Below are positions 59,731-64,000 of a DNA stretch of 64,000 nucleotides, in pieces; within the stretch, counting starts at the first letter, position 1; every line of letters begins with the position of its first letter. A program made the translations under genes and the position numbers. Origin of the DNA: Pedobacter chinensis (lineage in GTDB: Bacteria > Bacteroidota > Bacteroidia > Sphingobacteriales > Sphingobacteriaceae); NCBI RefSeq assembly GCF_003339865.1, contig NZ_QPKV01000003.1:806001-870000 (forward strand), in the 5' to 3' direction. The notes beneath the pieces are model-generated. The model was not told where the DNA came from, searched no databases, and saw nothing but the letters and a program-made list of their open reading frames with translations.

Positions 59731-61026
59731 ATGGCAACAATTAGCGCAAAGATTTACAAGCATCACAAAAAAGCTGATGGAACTTACAATGTAAAGATCT
59801 GCATTTTTCACAAAGATCAAAGAAGGTACATTAACACTAACCACTATCTGGTTGGTAAACAGCTAACATCAAAGTTAAAGATAAAGGATAGGTTTATCGC
59901 CGATCTTGTTGAAAGGCAGCTGATCGATTATAGGAAAACAGTTAGCGAGCTTGGGAACAAGCTTAGTTCATTTAGCGCTGAAGCATTGCGGGATTATCTT
60001 AGGGATAAAGATGCAGATATCGATTTTATTGCATTTTGCGATGAACATATTCAAAAAACTAAATTGGAAGGACGTGAGGGCACTGCACATAATCATCGTA
60101 GAATTAAAAATAGTCTTATAGACTACTTCGGGCGGGAAAATGTTTCTGTGACAGAGATTAACTCGGCCATGCTATTTATTTACGAACGTTATTTGAAATC
60201 AGAAAGGAAAATGGCGAGGATAAATCAATTAGGGAAAACGGTTGTAATCATTAGGCCACCTATGAGTGAAATTGGTCTTCACAATCATATGAGGGATTTA
60301 CGGACATTATTCAATGAGGCCAGAGATTTTTATAATAATGAAGATTTGGAGTTCAACCGAATCAAACACTATCCTTTTAAAAAATATAAACTTGGGCCAG
60401 CACCTGTGGCAAAGAAAAAGAATAATTCGATTGTAGAGGTGCTGCGAATTAGAGATTGCATAACAGAACCTGGAAGCCGGGCAGAGCTTGCAAAAGAGCT
60501 TTATATACTTTCCTTTCTTACATGTGGAATGAATGCAGTAGATCTTTACAATTGTACGAAAGATAATATTAGAGATGGTCGTATAGATTATAATAGAACA
60601 AAAACCAAAAGAAAAAGAAGGGATGATGCTTTTATCAGCATAAAAATAATGGAGGAAGCCGAACCTTTGTTGAAAAAATATATTGGCAAACTTCAAAAAC
60701 GTTATGGTACCTATAGGACGCTCGATTCCGCTCTGAGCAAGGGAATGAGAGAAATCTGTAAAATGACCGGGTTGAATGGTATAACGTTTTACTGGGCACG
60801 TTATACCTTTGCAAATCTCGCTAGAAATTCATGTAGAATGAGCAAGGATGATGTTTTGTTGGCAATGAACCATGTTGATATGACAAGCCGTATGGTAGAC
60901 ATCTATATTGAGAGAGATTGGAAGATAGTGGATGAAGTACAATTAAAAGTTGTTCAATTATATAGGGATGCAGATGCTGAGTTAATCAGAAGAGTAGAGC
61001 CAAAATATGAAGAAGAATATTGTTAA
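59731..61026 (+). CDS. Tyrosine recombinase/integrase 2 (paralogue)
   Basis: This 431-aa recombinase has the same architecture as integrase 1 and clearly shared motifs: ISAKIYKHHKKADGTYNVKI at the N-terminus, FYWARYTFANLARNSCRMSK, MNHVD, and DIYIERDW. Here the box II His-equivalent reads WARYT, where the first copy has WARHT, so a conserved His is replaced by Tyr. FLTCGMNAVDLY again has Cys where Arg is usual in box I. Two tandem copies may cooperate, or one may be non-catalytic. Confidence 0.88.
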   Translation: MATISAKIYKHHKKADGTYNVKICIFHKDQRRYINTNHYLVGKQLTSKLKIKDRFIADLVERQLIDYRKTVSELGNKLSSFSAEALRDYLRDKDADIDFIAFCDEHIQKTKLEGREGTAHNHRRIKNSLIDYFGRENVSVTEINSAMLFIYERYLKSERKMARINQLGKTVVIIRPPMSEIGLHNHMRDLRTLFNEARDFYNNEDLEFNRIKHYPFKKYKLGPAPVAKKKNNSIVEVLRIRDCITEPGSRAELAKELYILSFLTCGMNAVDLYNCTKDNIRDGRIDYNRTKTKRKRRDDAFISIKIMEEAEPLLKKYIGKLQKRYGTYRTLDSALSKGMREICKMTGLNGITFYWARYTFANLARNSCRMSKDDVLLAMNHVDMTSRMVDIYIERDWKIVDEVQLKVVQLYRDADAELIRRVEPKYEEEYC

Positions 61027-61428
61027 AACTGTAACAGATATGTAACAGGGTAATATTTTCAGATTTTTAAAAAAAGCCGTAAAATCGGCCTTTAAGTGTA
61101 TAAAATGCGCGTTTTTTCGTATATTTAGACTAGAAGACTCATAATCTTCTACTCTTTTAATTTACCAAGAGTATTATAGATGATTATAAAGCAATGATTT
61201 TGAATCGTCAAACTAACATCATACCGGATTCTTGGAAAGAGAATAGCCTACCGGAAACAAATGTGAATTATTATGAATCTGAACACCGTTTTGGGATCAA
61301 TACAAAAAAATAACACATTTCATCTTCAATATGAGTTTTTTAGGGATACTTCATTTAAAACATCAGAAAAACTTTTCTAAAATCAGCAAAAACTGATTAA
61401 TTTAGGCTAACGCTTTTATTGAGGAGAA
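61027..61428 (+). other. 402-bp leader region of the SIR2 gene
   Basis: I see no gene here. A weak hairpin (AAAGCCG...CGGCCTTT, 61070-61093) may end the integrase transcript. The SIR2 gene is preceded by GAGGAG seven bases before its ATG, an unusually clear ribosome-binding site for this genome and consistent with a foreign origin. Confidence 0.5.
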
Positions 61429-63309
61429 ATGACTAAGGAACAATTGTTCAAATATATTAGGGAAGAAAAGGTAACGCTTTGGGCAGGCGCCGGTTTTTCG
61501 AAATATGCAGGATATCCACTCGCATGGGAACTAAAAGATAAAATCTTAGCTAGATTATCAGTTAGTGAGGAGCCATTAATCGACAAAAATTTGCCCTTGG
61601 ATGCTTTCGCAGATGAATTCGTAAGAATCAGGCGTAATAACAGAACCGATCTGAATGAATTGTTGGATGAATGTTTTAGCGCTGAGCCATCTACGACGCA
61701 CTTGCATGAACAACTATCTACAATTCCGCATATCCAGGATATTATTACAACCAATTATGACTTGCTGTTTGAAACGGTGTATACTGGTCGCATAAATGTG
61801 ATTGCCCAAAATCAGGAGGTGGTCAAATTCAATGGAAAAGAGACTAACTTAATAAAAATACATGGGGATCTTCGGTTTCCTGAAACACTAGTGATTACCA
61901 AAAGTGACTATGCCAGGTTTTACAACCTTGACAAAAGCTCTCCCTTGTGGTCATTGATTATAAATAAGATTTCAACTGATATTATCCTCTTCATTGGTTA
62001 TGGCTATGAAGATCCAAATATTTGGGCCATTTATGATCAGGTGGCTGATTATCTTACCTCTTCGAGAAAACCAATATTTTTGGTCGCACCTGATTATCCT
62101 GAGCATAAAATCGAATTCCTGCGACAAAAAGGAATCACTTATCTAAATATGAAGGCGGAAGAATTCTTGACAGAGTTACATCAAGATATTAAAAATAATA
62201 TTCTACCGGATTTTCGTGATGGTATTGTATCTCCTGAAACATTTAGGGAATTTTTAAAATACCATAATATTAGCCCAACATTGAAAGGGAATAATGAGGG
62301 ATTTGCAATTGATGTATTAAAAGGAATTAAACGACCCTTGGAAGGAGATCTTAAACTGAAATTTAACGAAGGCCCCTTGAATGCCTTGAAGAGTTTTTTT
62401 GAGACGGGGTTAAGCAGCCCTGTAGAAATTGATGATACAGGTGCTAATGATATACAAATTTCTGTTGAAGGACTCAGCATGTATAAGGAGGGAGAAATAG
62501 CGAAAATCGAATTTAAAAAAAATCCGACTTCGGTTATTCAATGTGATCTTTCCTTTAATTCAAATCATTTTGAGTTGAATGATTTACAGGCCCAGGTTTA
62601 TCATGGGACAAAACAGTTTACGATTGTTGTCGTGATCCATAATTATACCCTGAAGATTAATGGCGATCTGTTTTTTGATAATAAGATTGATTTGAATTTC
62701 ACGCTTAACAATAGCCGGATGCATGCAAATACCAAGGATGCGTTAGAGGCCTATCAGTTTGCAAAAAACTTATTTCTTGCAGAGCCTTTTACAGTTTATC
62801 TCAAGGGTGGCGGATCATTTAGCAACTCCCTTCCCAAACGTCAGGATAAGAATGTGGAATGGTCAGAAAACTACATTCTGTACATCAAAGCATTAAGGGA
62901 AATCGAAAGCCATTTCAGTGTCCGCTTTAGGGATTTTGGGATGCCATCTGATGAAGAAGAATGGCTGATAAGAAAGCTGGTTCGCATTATCAAGGGACTG
63001 CCATTGGAATTGGAGAATAACGAGGTGACCATGACTATGTACAAGATTTATCCTAGTACGATTGAAATGGTAGAAAGATTGGAATATGAAAATCACGATC
63101 TTGATATGAGTTTCTTGCAAGTCAAAGAAGTTGAATTATATGGTTACCGTTTCTTTCTCACGAAAAGTAGCGTTAAGGTGGTTTGTGCCAAAGCAGTCAA
63201 TCTTGAAGAGGTTAAGGCCAAAACAACCAAAGAAATTAAGATTATAAGTAAAACTGGTAAGTTACATGAGTTTTATGATCTTGAAAATTCAAGAGCTGAA
63301 AAGATATAA
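61429..63309 (+). CDS. SIR2-domain protein, probable anti-phage effector
   Basis: This 626-aa protein has an N-terminal SIR2 NAD-binding domain (about residues 10-250). GAGFS is at 20-24, ITTNYD at about 106-111, IHGD with the likely catalytic His145, and FIGYGYEDPN at 188-197. Bacterial SIR2 defence proteins such as ThsA, DSR and Avs-associated proteins degrade NAD+ on infection. The C-terminal ~370 residues are not recognised. They look beta-rich near 320-450 (for example VIQCDLSFNSNHFELND), then mixed. Located beside tandem integrases, followed five bases later by an unknown gene. Defence is inferred from the domain and context. Confidence 0.8.
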   Translation: MTKEQLFKYIREEKVTLWAGAGFSKYAGYPLAWELKDKILARLSVSEEPLIDKNLPLDAFADEFVRIRRNNRTDLNELLDECFSAEPSTTHLHEQLSTIPHIQDIITTNYDLLFETVYTGRINVIAQNQEVVKFNGKETNLIKIHGDLRFPETLVITKSDYARFYNLDKSSPLWSLIINKISTDIILFIGYGYEDPNIWAIYDQVADYLTSSRKPIFLVAPDYPEHKIEFLRQKGITYLNMKAEEFLTELHQDIKNNILPDFRDGIVSPETFREFLKYHNISPTLKGNNEGFAIDVLKGIKRPLEGDLKLKFNEGPLNALKSFFETGLSSPVEIDDTGANDIQISVEGLSMYKEGEIAKIEFKKNPTSVIQCDLSFNSNHFELNDLQAQVYHGTKQFTIVVVIHNYTLKINGDLFFDNKIDLNFTLNNSRMHANTKDALEAYQFAKNLFLAEPFTVYLKGGGSFSNSLPKRQDKNVEWSENYILYIKALREIESHFSVRFRDFGMPSDEEEWLIRKLVRIIKGLPLELENNEVTMTMYKIYPSTIEMVERLEYENHDLDMSFLQVKEVELYGYRFFLTKSSVKVVCAKAVNLEEVKAKTTKEIKIISKTGKLHEFYDLENSRAEKI

Positions 63310-63314
63310 TATCT

Positions 63315-63704
63315 ATGCCAAAGAATTCTATAATAATCAAGGCAAAGGATTACAAGTATCCAACAACGGAAGAACTTAAATGGGCATATACTGTTTCTCC
63401 AGAACTTTCCAATTTCGGTTTTGAATCCAAAAACCCGATGATTTCATTAATCTCTGGTAAACGAAGCATTTCGGAAGTTCATCGGGATGATCAATTACAA
63501 TATTGGAATAATATGCTTCTAAATAGGAATGGTGGGCTATTACATACTTATCACAATGCAATAGTTCACTATCAAAGAGGCGTTCCTGATGATTTTAGCA
63601 ATTTTGAACAAAATCACTACATCAATAGGATTCAGTTTGATTATTATCTCGAATATTTTTACCATCAGTTTGCAACAGTTTCTGATACCATTAAAGGGTT
63701 TTAG
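63315..63704 (+). CDS. Unknown 129-aa protein in SIR2-GNAT operon
   Basis: This 129-aa protein has no recognised domain. It is rich in Tyr, His, Asn and acidic residues (TYHNAIVHYQRGVPDDFSNF, then YINRIQFDYYLEYFYHQ) and lacks a signal or membrane segment. It follows the SIR2 stop by five bases, and its 3' end overlaps the start of the GNAT reading frame by 35 bases in another frame. That position is typical of an antitoxin upstream of a GNAT toxin, but it does not resemble DUF1778 antitoxins. It could equally be a SIR2 partner. Confidence 0.6.
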   Translation: MPKNSIIIKAKDYKYPTTEELKWAYTVSPELSNFGFESKNPMISLISGKRSISEVHRDDQLQYWNNMLLNRNGGLLHTYHNAIVHYQRGVPDDFSNFEQNHYINRIQFDYYLEYFYHQFATVSDTIKGF

Positions 63705-64000
63705 TTGTGGCAAGGAGAAGCTCGACAACTACCTACATAAACAGGCAAGCCAAGATGTTAAACGTAAACTCTGTGTGGTGTTTGCAATGTTTGAAGACAC
63801 AATAATCAAAGGTTATTATACACTTTCCAGTGCATCGATACCTTCAATGCTTGTGCCCGAGGATTTTAGAAAAAAAATGCCTAAATCATATGAGTCCCTC
63901 CCTGTTACATTGCTTGGAAGATTAGCAATAGATTCTAAATTTAAAGGAAATGGCCTGGGAGGTATTATATTGCTGGATGCGCTTAAGCGGAGTTATGAAA
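63670..64000 (+). CDS. GNAT-family acetyltransferase, TacT/AtaT-like toxin, partial
   Basis: The frame runs off the right edge with about 110 codons visible. It begins at a TTG (63670), giving LQQFLIPLKGFSCGKEKLDN, then YLHKQASQDVKRK. This matches the opening of GNAT toxins of type II toxin-antitoxin systems (FxCGxxxLDxxL...Q). Further on, GYYTLSSASIP, then LLGRLAIDSKFKGNGLGGIIL holds the acetyl-CoA binding Gly pattern. Such toxins acetylate charged tRNAs. The start is uncertain and CTG or ATA codons lie nearby. It overlaps the preceding unknown gene by 35 bases. Confidence 0.72.
   Translation, partial: MQQFLIPLKGFSCGKEKLDNYLHKQASQDVKRKLCVVFAMFEDTIIKGYYTLSSASIPSMLVPEDFRKKMPKSYESLPVTLLGRLAIDSKFKGNGLGGIILLDALKRSYE

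Noticed and set aside
60307..60696. 129-codon minus-strand ORF opposite integrase 2
   Set aside because: It lies inside the integrase gene and shows no domain.

Overview
The window looks like a chromosomal segment of a Bacteroidota bacterium of the Sphingobacteriaceae (Pedobacter-like). Evidence: A+T-rich DNA; gldB (gliding/type IX secretion lipoprotein); many Bacteroidota-typical families (DUF2490, SIMPL, head-GIN, PH+SHOCT, CocE/NonD, FabV); near absence of Shine-Dalgarno sites; and repeated matches to the Bacteroidota -7 promoter element TAnnTTTG. The genus is an inference. Several starts given here are 5'-trimmed relative to the longest ORF, because the longer start lies in a promoter box or a dispersed repeat.

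Layout. 0-18 kb is mostly housekeeping: glycosyltransferase tail, OppC-type permease, rnhB, a GT4 glycosyltransferase, gcvT, comB-like, patatin, gldB, nadE, a LuxR regulator, OsmC, the lnt-DinB-lspA lipoprotein operon, rsmI and serS. An intact MNT nucleotidyltransferase here sits beside a decayed HEPN gene. 18-36 kb holds small exported proteins, a cold-shock protein, fabV, outer-membrane proteins, an M1 peptidase, a CocE/NonD hydrolase, a phytase/esterase-like lipoprotein, a HAD hydrolase, a dihydrolipoyl dehydrogenase and an MFS transporter. At 36.1-36.6 kb lie 2.3 tandem copies of a 213-bp unit. 36.7-43.1 kb is a TetR-TolC-adaptor-RND efflux operon with a visible operator candidate.

43.6-50.3 kb is the most interesting region, a candidate peptide-secretion (bacteriocin-like) locus. 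It contains a LytTR response regulator divergent from an HlyD adaptor, a C39-peptidase ABC exporter, a small winged-HTH protein, two adjacent small genes with double-glycine leaders (the second only 57 aa), and two CPBP membrane proteases that could confer immunity. The divergent promoter region carries two direct repeats with a 21-bp period, as expected for a LytTR operator.

50.4-57.7 kb holds murB, an ECF sigma factor, carotenoid genes (crtI, a lycopene cyclase and a b5-like protein; a crtZ-like gene lies apart at 43.2 kb; no phytoene synthase is seen) and a PfkB kinase. At 57.9-58.1 kb are two identical tRNA-Asn genes, followed by two tandem paralogous tyrosine recombinases. Beyond them is an apparent genomic island carrying a SIR2-domain gene, an unknown 129-aa gene and a GNAT toxin-like gene cut by the window end. 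Four to six copies of a palindromic repeat (CGTCATTGCGAGG...) are scattered between genes.
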